From Acidovorax sp. (GTDB lineage: Bacteria; Pseudomonadota; Gammaproteobacteria; Burkholderiales; Burkholderiaceae_C): 64,000 nucleotides of DNA. A program made the translations under genes and the position numbers. The DNA lies in the NCBI RefSeq assembly GCF_021287135.1, contig NZ_JAJTBB010000013.1, positions 1-64,000 of the forward strand. Direction: 5' to 3'. A model generated the notes under the pieces. It worked only from the letters and a program-made list of their open reading frames with translations. It was not told the origin of the DNA and searched no databases. This document shows, piece after piece, positions 45,111 to 53,690 of this stretch. Positions within the stretch are counted from its first letter, which is position 1. Each line of letters begins with the position of its first letter.

Positions 45111-46192
45111 CGGCAGGGAACCCGAGCCCGGAAACAGGATGGAACGCCGTGCATGGCGGGCCGGACGCGCTGGGCGTGCCGGTGCACGACTTTTCCACCA
45201 ACAGCAACGCTGCCGGGCCCTGCGAGGAAGCCTTGCACGCGGTGCAGTCGGCGGACCCGCGGCACTACCCCGACCCGGGCTACGCGGCGCTTCGCGAGGC
45301 CCTGGGGGCGTTCCATGGCGTGGCACCGGACCGGGTGGTACTGGCTGCCAGCGCCAGCGAGTTCATCCACCGCGTGACCGCGCTGGCGGCCCAGCAGGGG
45401 GCGCGGCACGTGGCCGTGCCCTTGCACGGTTTTGGCGAATACGCGCGGGCGGCGCAGGCGCGGGGGCTGGCCGTGGAGCGGCTGCGGGCGGACTCCCCCG
45501 CGCCCCTGCAATGGGCCTGCGAGCCGTCCAGCCCGTTGGGCCAGGGTGAACCCGTGGTGCGCACCTGGGCTGCGGCCGCCCCGGCTGCGGCGCCCGCGTG
45601 GCGGGTGGTGGACTGTGCCTATGTGCCGTTGCGCCTGGATGCCGCGGCCCCGTGGTCGGCCGCGCTGGTGGCCCACGGGGCGGACTGCTGGCAGCTGTGG
45701 ACGCCCAACAAGGCGCTGGGCATGACGGGCGTGCGCGCGGCCTACGCCATCGCGCCGGCGGGCGGCGATGCCCAGGTGCAGGCGCTGGACGCGCTGGCGC
45801 CCGCGTGGCCGGTGGGCGCGCACGGCGTGGCGCTGCTGCAGGCCTGGGTGCGGCCCAGCGTGCAGCGGTGGCGGGTGTACAGCCTGGACACCCTGCGCAG
45901 CTGGAAGGCGCGCCAGGAGGCGCTGTGCATCGACCTGGGCTGGTCGGTCCACGCCGGCAGCCTGGCCAACTATTTCTGTGCCCAGCCCGACACGGCCGGT
46001 GACCTGTCCGCGTTGCAGCAGGCCCTGGCCGCCCTGCGGCGCAGCGGCATCAAGCTGCGGGACTGCACCTCTTTTGGCCTGGCCGGATCGGTGCGCCTGG
46101 GCGTGCTGCCGCCGGCCGCGCAAGATGCGCTGCGCGCCGCCTGGAACGCCCTGCCGCGCGAGCACCGTACCATGCCCGTCCCATCTGCATGA
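45107..46192 (+). CDS. cobD: L-threonine-O-3-phosphate decarboxylase-like aminotransferase
   Basis: A 361-residue fold-type I PLP enzyme (CobD of Salmonella, CobC of Pseudomonas). VHDFSTNSNAAGPCEEAL replaces the usual D(F/L)S-xx-NPxGP region. HYPDPGYAALREALGAFHG and LAASASEFIHRV follow. The PLP Lys is probably in LWTPNKALGMTGVRAAYA. The C-terminus has LGVLPPAAQDALRAAW. It should make (R)-1-aminopropan-2-yl phosphate for CbiB. NSNAAGP instead of NPLGP is a deviation near the active site. ATGA overlap on both sides couples it to cbiB and the HipA-like gene. Confidence 0.88.
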   Translation: MTAGNPSPETGWNAVHGGPDALGVPVHDFSTNSNAAGPCEEALHAVQSADPRHYPDPGYAALREALGAFHGVAPDRVVLAASASEFIHRVTALAAQQGARHVAVPLHGFGEYARAAQARGLAVERLRADSPAPLQWACEPSSPLGQGEPVVRTWAAAAPAAAPAWRVVDCAYVPLRLDAAAPWSAALVAHGADCWQLWTPNKALGMTGVRAAYAIAPAGGDAQVQALDALAPAWPVGAHGVALLQAWVRPSVQRWRVYSLDTLRSWKARQEALCIDLGWSVHAGSLANYFCAQPDTAGDLSALQQALAALRRSGIKLRDCTSFGLAGSVRLGVLPPAAQDALRAAWNALPREHRTMPVPSA

Positions 46193-47001
46193 AAGACATC
46201 CCTGTGGTGCGAACTGTCCAAATCACCCGCTACGTCACGCCGCTGCGCGAGGGCGGCTCCATGCCCGCGGTGGTCGAAGCCGACGACCTGGGCCTTTACG
46301 TGCTCAAGTTCCGCGGGGCGGGGCAGGGCGTGCGCGCGCTGCTGGCCGAGATGATTGCGGGCGGCATCGCCCGCGCCCTCGGCCTGCCCGTGCCCGAGAT
46401 CGTGCTCGCGCAGCTGGACCCGATGCTCGCGCAGACCGAGCCCGACCCCGAGATCCAGGACCTGGTCCGCGCCAGCGGCGGCCTCAACGTGGGGCTGGAC
46501 TACCTGTCGGGCGCGCTCAACTTCGACCCGGCGGTGGACGTGGTGTCTGCCGATTTCGCCTCGCGCCTGGTGTGGTTCGATGCGCTGGTCGGCAATGTGG
46601 ACCGCACCGCCCGCAACACCAACCTGCTGGTGTGGCACCGCCAGCCCTGGCTGATCGACCACGGCGCGGCGCTCACCTTCCACCATGCGTGGAACGGCGC
46701 CGTCGCCCAGCCGGCCAAGCCCTTCGCGCCCATTGCCGAGCATGTGCTGCTGGGGCAGGCCACGGCGCTGGCCGCGGTGGACGCCGAGCTGGCCGCCCGC
46801 CTCACGCCCGAAGTGGTCGCGGCCATCCTGGCCGAGGTGCCCGACGAGTTCCTGGCCCTGGCAGGCGCCGACCACGCGGAAGGGCCGCTGTCGGCCCCGG
46901 CAAGCCACCGCCAGGCCTACGGGGACTACTTCTGCGCACGGCTGGCCGGGCGCACAACCTGGGTGCATGCGTTGCAGGAGGCCGCCAATGCACGCGCCTG
47001 A
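46189..47001 (+). CDS. HipA-like kinase-fold protein (HipA_2 type)
   Basis: A 270-residue protein of the short HipA-related family. The N-terminal lobe has ADDLGLYVLKFRGAGQG, with a Lys likely to bind phosphate, and LLAEMIAGGIARALGLPVPE. The catalytic loop is WFDALVGNVDRTARNTNLLV, with the Asp of NVDRTxRN acting as base. The metal-binding segment is WLIDHGAALTFHH. It lacks the HipB antitoxin partner and the N-terminal domain of E. coli HipA. Its start overlaps cobD (ATGA) and its end overlaps the DUF3037 gene by 14 bp. A Ser/Thr or small-molecule kinase role is inferred; its link to cobalamin is unknown. Confidence 0.82.
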   Translation: MKDIPVVRTVQITRYVTPLREGGSMPAVVEADDLGLYVLKFRGAGQGVRALLAEMIAGGIARALGLPVPEIVLAQLDPMLAQTEPDPEIQDLVRASGGLNVGLDYLSGALNFDPAVDVVSADFASRLVWFDALVGNVDRTARNTNLLVWHRQPWLIDHGAALTFHHAWNGAVAQPAKPFAPIAEHVLLGQATALAAVDAELAARLTPEVVAAILAEVPDEFLALAGADHAEGPLSAPASHRQAYGDYFCARLAGRTTWVHALQEAANARA

Positions 47002-47380
47002 GATTTACGACTACGCCATCGTGCGCGTGGTGCCGCGCGTGGAGCGCGAAGAGTTCATCAACGCGGGCGCCATCGTCTCGTGCCAGCGCACGGGCTTTCT
47101 GCAGGCCGCCATGGCGCTGGACGAAGCACGCCTGCGGGCGCTGGACCCCCATGCCGACCTCGACACCGTGCGCCGCCACCTGGGCGCCATCGTGGCCATC
47201 TGCGCGGGCGAGCCGGGTTGCGGGCCGATTGCGCAGCTGCCGTACCGCGCGCGCTTCCACTGGCTCACGGCGCGGCGCAGCGGCGTCATCCAGACCTCGC
47301 CCGTGCACACGGGCCGCTGCACCGATGCTGCGGCGGCGCTCGAACACATCCTGGACCGCATGGTCCGTCCCTTGCCATGA
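46988..47380 (+). CDS. DUF3037 family protein
   Basis: A 130-residue soluble protein. It opens YDYAIVRVVPRVEREEFINAGAIV, the DUF3037 signature, then LDPHADLDTVRRHLGAIVAIC and ends RSGVIQTSPVHTGRCTDAAAALEHILDRMV. DUF3037 genes are regularly found next to HipA_2-type genes, so the two probably act together. The function is unknown. It overlaps the HipA-like gene by 14 bp and cobQ by 4 bp (ATGA), placing it fully within the cobalamin operon. Confidence 0.85.
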   Translation: MHAPEIYDYAIVRVVPRVEREEFINAGAIVSCQRTGFLQAAMALDEARLRALDPHADLDTVRRHLGAIVAICAGEPGCGPIAQLPYRARFHWLTARRSGVIQTSPVHTGRCTDAAAALEHILDRMVRPLP

Positions 47381-48867
47381 CCGCGAAGACTTCTCCGCCG
47401 CTGGCCCGCTGCGTGATGGTGCTGGGCACCACCAGCGGCGCCGGCAAGAGCTGGCTCACCACTGCGCTGTGCCGCTACTACAGCAACCAGGGCCTGAAGG
47501 TGGCGCCCTTCAAGGCGCAGAACATGAGCAACAACGCGCGCGTGGTGCCCGCCCCCGGCAGTGCACTGGGCGAGATCGGCAGCGCCCAGTACTTCCAGGC
47601 CCTGGCCGCGCGCGCCACGCCCGAGGTGCGCATGAACCCCCTGCTGCTCAAGCCCGAGGCCGACACCCGAAGCCAGGTGGTGCTGATGGGCCAGGTGCAT
47701 GCCGAGCTGACGGCGCTGCCCTGGCGCGGCCGCAGCGAGCGCGTCTGGCCGCAGATCGCCGCCGCGCTGGACGCGCTGCGTGCCGAGAACGAGGTGGTGG
47801 TGATCGAGGGCGCAGGCTCGCCCGCCGAGATCAACCTGCACGCCAGCGACATCGTGAACATGCGCGTGGCGCGCCATGCGCAGGCCCGCTGCCTGCTCGT
47901 CACCGACATCGATCGGGGCGGTGCGTTTGCCCACCTCTACGGCACCTGGGCGCTGCTGCCCGAGGACGAACGCGCGCTCATCCAGGGCTTTGTGCTCAAC
48001 AAGTTCCGGGGCGATGCCAGCCTGCTCGCACCCGCACCGCAGATGCTGCAGGAGCTGACGGGTGTGCCCACCGTGGCCACCATCCCCACGCAGTGGCACC
48101 ACGGCCTGCCCGAGGAGGATGGCGTCTTTGACGACCGCAGCATGGCGGCCGGCGCGGTGCACACCACGGTCGCAGTCATCGCCTACCCGCGCATCAGCAA
48201 CCTGGACGAGTTCCAGCCGCTCAAGAACGTGCCCGGCGTGCGCCTGCTGTGGGTGCGCAGCCCCGCCGATGTGGCGGGCCTGCGGCCCAGCGACTGGATC
48301 GTGCTGCCCGGCTCGAAGGCCACCGCCGCCGACCTGGCCTGGCTGCGCGCCCAAGGCCTGGACCAGGCCATTGCCCGCCACGCGGGGCAGGGCGGCACCG
48401 TGCTGGGCGTGTGTGGAGGCCTGCAGATGCTGGGCGAAGCGCTGATTGACACGGCGGGCATCGACGGCAATGCGCCGGGCCTGGGCCTGCTGCCGCTGGT
48501 CACCGTGTTCGAGCCCGCCAAGACGGTGCGGCGCACCTCGGCGGCGTTCGGGGCGCTTGCAGGTGCCTGGAGTCCGCTCTCGGGCGTGCGCGCCGAGGGT
48601 TATGAAATCCACCACGGCCAGACGGCCCAGCACCCCGCCATGGCCGCCAAGGGCGACGTGGCGCGCGAGATCGTGCCCGGCATCGCCTGGCAGAACCCGG
48701 CGGGCAATGTGCTGGGCGTGTACCTGCACGGTTTGTTCGAGGACGCCGCCGTGCTGCAGGCCCTGTTTGGCGCCCGGGCGCCCACGCTGGACAGCGTGTT
48801 TGACGGCTTGGCGGATGGCGCGGCCCGGCACTTCGCACCGGGCGTGCTGGAGGCGCTCATTGCGTAG
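47377..48867 (+). CDS. cobQ: Cobyric acid synthase
   Basis: A 496-residue ATP/glutamine-dependent amidase acting on the b, d, e and g carboxylates of adenosylcobyrinate diamide. The P-loop domain has VLGTTSGAGKSWLTTALCRY and APFKAQNMSNNA. The glutaminase-like domain has LPGSKATAADL, the nucleophile GVCGGLQMLG and the His region GVYLHGLFED. GYEIHHGQT is also conserved. Length is normal. ATG 47377 lies in the DUF3037 stop. Its own stop codon lies at the edge of an R1 repeat. Confidence 0.96.
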   Translation: MTAKTSPPLARCVMVLGTTSGAGKSWLTTALCRYYSNQGLKVAPFKAQNMSNNARVVPAPGSALGEIGSAQYFQALAARATPEVRMNPLLLKPEADTRSQVVLMGQVHAELTALPWRGRSERVWPQIAAALDALRAENEVVVIEGAGSPAEINLHASDIVNMRVARHAQARCLLVTDIDRGGAFAHLYGTWALLPEDERALIQGFVLNKFRGDASLLAPAPQMLQELTGVPTVATIPTQWHHGLPEEDGVFDDRSMAAGAVHTTVAVIAYPRISNLDEFQPLKNVPGVRLLWVRSPADVAGLRPSDWIVLPGSKATAADLAWLRAQGLDQAIARHAGQGGTVLGVCGGLQMLGEALIDTAGIDGNAPGLGLLPLVTVFEPAKTVRRTSAAFGALAGAWSPLSGVRAEGYEIHHGQTAQHPAMAAKGDVAREIVPGIAWQNPAGNVLGVYLHGLFEDAAVLQALFGARAPTLDSVFDGLADGAARHFAPGVLEALIA

Positions 48868-49030
48868 GGAACCTCTGCACGAATCGAGCGGCAAGTAGGC
48901 ACTGCGGATCGGGATGGGATGCAAGGCGTAAAACGCAGCAATAGCCGGTGCTATTGCGAGGATTTGCAACGCAGCAGCCTGCCCGAGTCCGCAGGTGCCC
49001 ACGGCGCGGGGATTCGTGCAGAGGTTCCTA
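48865..49030. repeat. R1 interspersed repeat, copy B (MITE-like)
   Basis: About 166 bp. The left end GGAACCTCTGCACGAATC (48868-48885) is an exact 18-bp inverted match to the right end (49011-49028). A central perfect hairpin GCAATAGC-CGGT-GCTATTGC is present. The left end overlaps the cobQ stop codon. No transposase is encoded. The minus strand has a long open frame that is repeated in the other copies but has no start signal or family match. Confidence 0.88.
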
Positions 49031-49031
49031 A

Positions 49032-49060
49032 GCACTCTGCAGAGTGCCGGCTGCTATCAT
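49032..49060 (+). promoter_or_regulatory. Palindrome and -10 element before the second riboswitch
   Basis: GCACTCTGCAGAGTGC (49032-49047) is a perfect 16-bp palindrome between the R1 element and the riboswitch. TATCAT at 49055-49060 resembles a -10 box and would start transcription near 49067, next to the first base of the riboswitch closing stem. Confidence 0.55.
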
Positions 49061-49067
49061 CGCGCCC

Positions 49068-49231
49068 CTCAGGTGCCCGCTGCCGCAATGGCAACGGGAG
49101 AATCGGGAAGGCGGTGCAAATCCGCCGCGTGCCCAACGCTGTAAGGACGATGCCGCGCACACATGCCACTGGCTGCCATGCCGGGAAGGCGTGCCGAGGC
49201 AGACGACTCCAAGCCAGAAGACCGGCCTGAG
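49068..49231 (+). promoter_or_regulatory. Cobalamin riboswitch upstream of bluB-cobT
   Basis: A closing stem CTCAGG/CCTGAG (49068-49073 with 49226-49231) frames conserved blocks: AATCGGGAAGGCGGTGCAAA, TCCGCCGCG, AACGCTGTAAGG, GCCACTGGC, GCCGGGAAGGCG and the B12 box AAGCCAGAAGACCGGCC. The bluB start is about 60 bp downstream. Cobalamin is expected to repress bluB and cobT. Confidence 0.95.
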
Positions 49232-49290
49232 CCATTCTTGGCGCTGCAAGGCCGGGCAGCGCTGCCACTATTCAAGCACAGGGGACTGCC

Positions 49291-50052
49291 ATGAATACGC
49301 GCGCAGTGGTGCAATCCGCGCCCAGCGTTCACGCCTTTACGCAAGAGGCGCGCGACGCCGTTTACCACGCGATCTTTTCACGCCGCGATGTACGGGGGCA
49401 ATTTCTGCCCACACCCGTGCCGGACGAGGTTCTGAGCCGCATCCTTACCGCCGCGCACCACGCACCTTCGGTGGGCTTCATGCAGCCCTGGAACTTCCTC
49501 GTGGTGCGCTCGCCAGAGACCAAGCGGCGCGTGCATGGCGCCTTTGCCAAGGCCCACGCCGAAGCTGCCGCCCTGTTCGAGGGCGACAGGCGCGCCGCCT
49601 ACCAAAAGCTCAAGCTCGAAGGCATCGTCGAATCGCCCGTCGGCATCTGCATCACCTGCGACCGCGAGCGCACCGGCCCGGTGGTGGTGGGGCGCACCCA
49701 CATGAAGACCATGGACCTGTACAGCAGCGTCTGCGCCGTGCAAAACCTGTGGCTCGCCGCGCGCGCCGAAGGGCTGGGCGTGGGCTGGGTCAGCATCTTC
49801 CACCAGGCCGACTTGCAAGAGGCGCTGAGCATTCCCCCGCGCATCACGCCCATTGCCTACCTCTGCGTGGGCTACGTCAGTCACTTCCACGCCAGGCCCG
49901 AGTTGGAGACTGCCGGCTGGCTGCCGCGCCTGCCCATGGAGGAGCTTGTGTACTTCGACCAATGGGGCCAGCGCGATGACCTGCAGCCCCTCATTGCCCA
50001 TCTGCAGCGCGACCAGGCCGCTGCCCTGCGCCAGCGGGACGCCATCGCCTGA
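49291..50052 (+). CDS. bluB: 5,6-dimethylbenzimidazole synthase
   Basis: A 253-residue flavin-destructase of the nitroreductase fold that cuts FMN with O2 to give the lower ligand of B12. The first 25 residues precede the core. IFSRRDVRGQFLPTPVPDEVLSRIL and AAHHAPSVGFMQPWNFLVV match BluB. CDRERTGPVVVGRTHMKTMDLYS and SVCAVQNLWLAARAEGLGVGWVSIF are conserved. It is controlled by the upstream cobalamin riboswitch and followed by cobT, which uses its product. Confidence 0.95.
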   Translation: MNTRAVVQSAPSVHAFTQEARDAVYHAIFSRRDVRGQFLPTPVPDEVLSRILTAAHHAPSVGFMQPWNFLVVRSPETKRRVHGAFAKAHAEAAALFEGDRRAAYQKLKLEGIVESPVGICITCDRERTGPVVVGRTHMKTMDLYSSVCAVQNLWLAARAEGLGVGWVSIFHQADLQEALSIPPRITPIAYLCVGYVSHFHARPELETAGWLPRLPMEELVYFDQWGQRDDLQPLIAHLQRDQAAALRQRDAIA

Positions 50053-50135
50053 CCTCGCCACCGCGCGCTCCGCCATTGATCGCGGGGCCTGCCAGTGCAG
50101 GCCGCGCTCCATCCTGATTGAAAGTTGAACAAGCC

Positions 50136-51194
50136 ATGAATACCCCCTTGCCCCAGATTGCCGATATTGCCGACCCGCAACTCATCCAGGCCCTGCAGCA
50201 CAAGCTGGACCACAAGACCAAACCCCTGGGCTCCCTGGGCCTTCTGGAGCGCCTGGCACTGCGCCTGGGGCTGATCCTTGGCTCGGAAGCCCCTGCCTTG
50301 CACGTGCCGCAGATGCTGGTGTGCGCGGGCGACCATGGCCTGGCTGCACGGGGCGTTTCGGCCTTCCCGAGCGATGTGACGTGGCAGATGGTGGAGAACT
50401 TCTTGGCCGGCGGCGCAGCCGTGAGCGTGCTGGCGCGCCAGCACGGCCTGGGCCTCACGGTGGTGGACTGCGGCGTGGCCAAGCCCATTGCCGCGCGCGA
50501 TGCGGCGCCCGGCCAGCCGCGCCTGCTGCTGCGCAAGGTGGCGCCGGGCACGCAGGATGCCTCGGCCGGCCCCGCCATGACCGCCGACCAGTGCGCGCTG
50601 GCGATTGCCAACGGCCTGGAGGTGGTGCGCGGCCTGCCCGGCAACGCACTGCTGCTGGGCGAGATGGGCATCGGCAACACCTCGGTGGCATCGCTGCTGC
50701 TGGCGCGCCTGGCGGGCTTGCCGCTGGCCGAGGTGACGGGCGCCGGCACGGGCCTGGATGCCGCGGGCATTGAGCGCAAGCGGGCCGTGCTGCAGCAGGC
50801 GCTGGATGTCAATGCCGACGCTACCGGCCCGCTGGAGGCGCTGGCCGCGCTGGGCGGCTACGAAGTGGCGACGCTGGTAGGCGCGGTGCTGCAGGCCGCG
50901 GCCGAGCGCCGGGTGATCGTGGTGGATGGCTTCATCACCAGCGCGGCCGTGCTGGTGGCCAGCCGCATCGCCCCGCAGGTGCTGCAGCGCTGCGTGTTTG
51001 CCCACCGCTCGGGCGAGCGGGGCCACAGCCTGATGCTGGCACAGATGCAGGCGGAGCCCCTGCTGGACCTGGGCCTGCGTCTGGGCGAGGGCTCGGGCGC
51101 AGCACTGGCCTGGCCGCTGCTGCAGTCGGCCTGCGCGGTGCTGGCGGAAATGGCGAGCTTTGAGTCGGCCGGCGTGGCCACGGCGTCGGCCTGA
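50136..51194 (+). CDS. cobT: Nicotinate-nucleotide--dimethylbenzimidazole phosphoribosyltransferase
   Basis: A 352-residue enzyme making alpha-ribazole phosphate from dimethylbenzimidazole and nicotinate mononucleotide. DHKTKPLGSLGLLERLALRLG, CAGDHGLAARGVSAFPSDVT and LLGEMGIGNTSVASLLLA are signatures. The catalytic Glu is in LRLGEGSGAALAWPLL. ATG 50136 gives the usual N-terminus. cobS and an alpha-ribazole phosphatase gene do not follow; the next gene is on the other strand. Confidence 0.96.
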   Translation: MNTPLPQIADIADPQLIQALQHKLDHKTKPLGSLGLLERLALRLGLILGSEAPALHVPQMLVCAGDHGLAARGVSAFPSDVTWQMVENFLAGGAAVSVLARQHGLGLTVVDCGVAKPIAARDAAPGQPRLLLRKVAPGTQDASAGPAMTADQCALAIANGLEVVRGLPGNALLLGEMGIGNTSVASLLLARLAGLPLAEVTGAGTGLDAAGIERKRAVLQQALDVNADATGPLEALAALGGYEVATLVGAVLQAAAERRVIVVDGFITSAAVLVASRIAPQVLQRCVFAHRSGERGHSLMLAQMQAEPLLDLGLRLGEGSGAALAWPLLQSACAVLAEMASFESAGVATASA

Positions 51195-51217
51195 GCCTGT
51201 CACTGGGGCCGGGGTTC

Positions 51218-52351
51218 TCAGGCCACGCAGGTCCGGTTGCGCCCCTGGTCCTTGGCGCGGTACAGGGCCGCATCGGCGCGGGACAGCATGCTGTCCAGCG
51301 TCTCGTGCCTGCCCGTCCAGCTGGTCAGGCCGATGCTGACCTCGCAGTCCAGCGGGTGGCCCGCGGCCAGGGTGGCGTGGATGCGCTGCGCCACCACCAT
51401 GGCGGCTTCGACATCGGCGGACGGTAGCAGCACCAAAAACTCCTCACCGCCGTAGCGCCCCAGCCGGTCGCCGCGCCGCAGCGCCTGCCGCGTGCGCTCG
51501 GCAAAATGCGCCAGCACCGCATCGCCGTGCTGGTGGCCTCCGTGGTCGTTCACGGCCTTGAAGTTGTCCAGATCCACCATCATGATGGACGGGCCGTTGC
51601 CGTGGCGCCGTGCGCGTTCCAGCTCGTCCTCGCAGTGCTCCAGCAGCGCGCGCCGGTTCAGCGTCTGGGTGAGGGAGTCGTGGGTGGCCAGGTGTTCCAG
51701 TTCGGTGCGCAGCCGGTCGGTGGCCATCAGGACGGCACCGATGGAGAGCATCAGCACCGTGAGCACGTAGGCGCCGATGTAGAGCGTCTGAAACAGCGAG
51801 GGCTCCATCAGGTGCTCGCCCGCATGGCCGGACAGGATGGAGGCGAGCCGCATGGCCAGCACGCCCATGTGCAGCACCAGCACCACCTCCACCATGCGCA
51901 CCGGAAAGCCGTTGCCGCCGTGGCGCAGCATGAAGCGAAGCTGTGCGCCGTAGATGGCGCCCATGACCAGCGTGAAGAAGCCCACCCGCAGCGCATAGTG
52001 GGGCAGCCAGTAGGTGAGGAGGGTGAACACCACCGTGGTAGCCACCATGACGGCGTTCCACAGGCGCCACGGAGTGGGCTGGCCCATGAAGCGGCGGGTG
52101 CCCATGTAGTACACCACCGTGCCCAGCACCAGCAGCTGGTTGGCCAGGATCAGGCTGAGCCAGTCGGGCACAAAGCCGCGCGTGCCAAACAGCACGGTGG
52201 AGACCAGCCACAGCACGGGCGCAGCCGCCCACGCGCCCACGCCGTGGATCCACGGCGGGTAATGGCGCCGCATGAACAGCAAGACCACTGCCATGACGGC
52301 CGACATGAATCCCGCCATCGCGATCAACGAGCGTGGGTCGAGGTTCGTCAT
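51218..52351 (-). CDS. Membrane-bound diguanylate cyclase
   Basis: A 377-residue protein. The N-terminal 200 residues hold about six transmembrane helices (for example LIAMAGFMSAVMAVVLLFM and LSLILANQLLVLGTVVYYM) and no recognised ligand domain. The GGDEF domain follows a short linker: HDSLTQTLNRRAL, MMVDLDNFKAVNDHGGHQHGD and active site RYGGEEFLVLLP. An RxxD inhibitory site is not obvious before GGEEF. It should make cyclic-di-GMP in response to an unknown membrane signal. ATG 52351 was chosen; the frame runs further upstream through the operator region without coding character. Confidence 0.9.
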   Translation of the reverse strand: MTNLDPRSLIAMAGFMSAVMAVVLLFMRRHYPPWIHGVGAWAAAPVLWLVSTVLFGTRGFVPDWLSLILANQLLVLGTVVYYMGTRRFMGQPTPWRLWNAVMVATTVVFTLLTYWLPHYALRVGFFTLVMGAIYGAQLRFMLRHGGNGFPVRMVEVVLVLHMGVLAMRLASILSGHAGEHLMEPSLFQTLYIGAYVLTVLMLSIGAVLMATDRLRTELEHLATHDSLTQTLNRRALLEHCEDELERARRHGNGPSIMMVDLDNFKAVNDHGGHQHGDAVLAHFAERTRQALRRGDRLGRYGGEEFLVLLPSADVEAAMVVAQRIHATLAAGHPLDCEVSIGLTSWTGRHETLDSMLSRADAALYRAKDQGRNRTCVA

Positions 52352-52497
52352 CCGTCGGTGCGGGAGAGCGGGACGTAAATAAATGTATCTTGCTGCCCCA
52401 GTATAGCCATTGCATGCGCTCGGAGGAGGGGGCTTTCCAGGGGGCGGACGGCAGGGCGGCACAGAGTGGGTGCGGCGCTGCCCGGGGATGGTGCATT

Positions 52498-52553
52498 TTG
52501 TATGCAAAGTGGATTTTTGATTGTGTACAAACTGGCATGGGGTTTGCGTACAC
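52498..52553. promoter_or_regulatory. Three phased operator-like sites upstream of the ABC importer operon
   Basis: TTGTATGCAAA (52498-52508), TTGTGTACAAA (52521-52531) and TTTGCGTACAC (52543-52553) begin 22-23 bp apart, about two helical turns. The second and third also form a larger inverted repeat (GTGTACAAAC with GTTTGCGTACAC). TTGT-N-ACAA half-sites are typical for FCD-GntR regulators, and one is encoded at 57001. The third site ends 7 bp before the ATG at 52561, which would suit repression. Confidence 0.6.
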
Positions 52554-52560
52554 CCACGCC

Positions 52561-53634
<1,074 letters not shown>

Positions 53635-53690
53635 CCGCTTCGTGACGCATTTTTTCACCCGTCCCCTTCCGCAACCCAAGGAGTTTTCCC

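Noticed and set aside
46189-47001. Calling the HipA-like gene a HipAB toxin
   Set aside because: There is no HipB-like helix-turn-helix gene beside it, and it lacks the N-terminal domain of toxin HipA.
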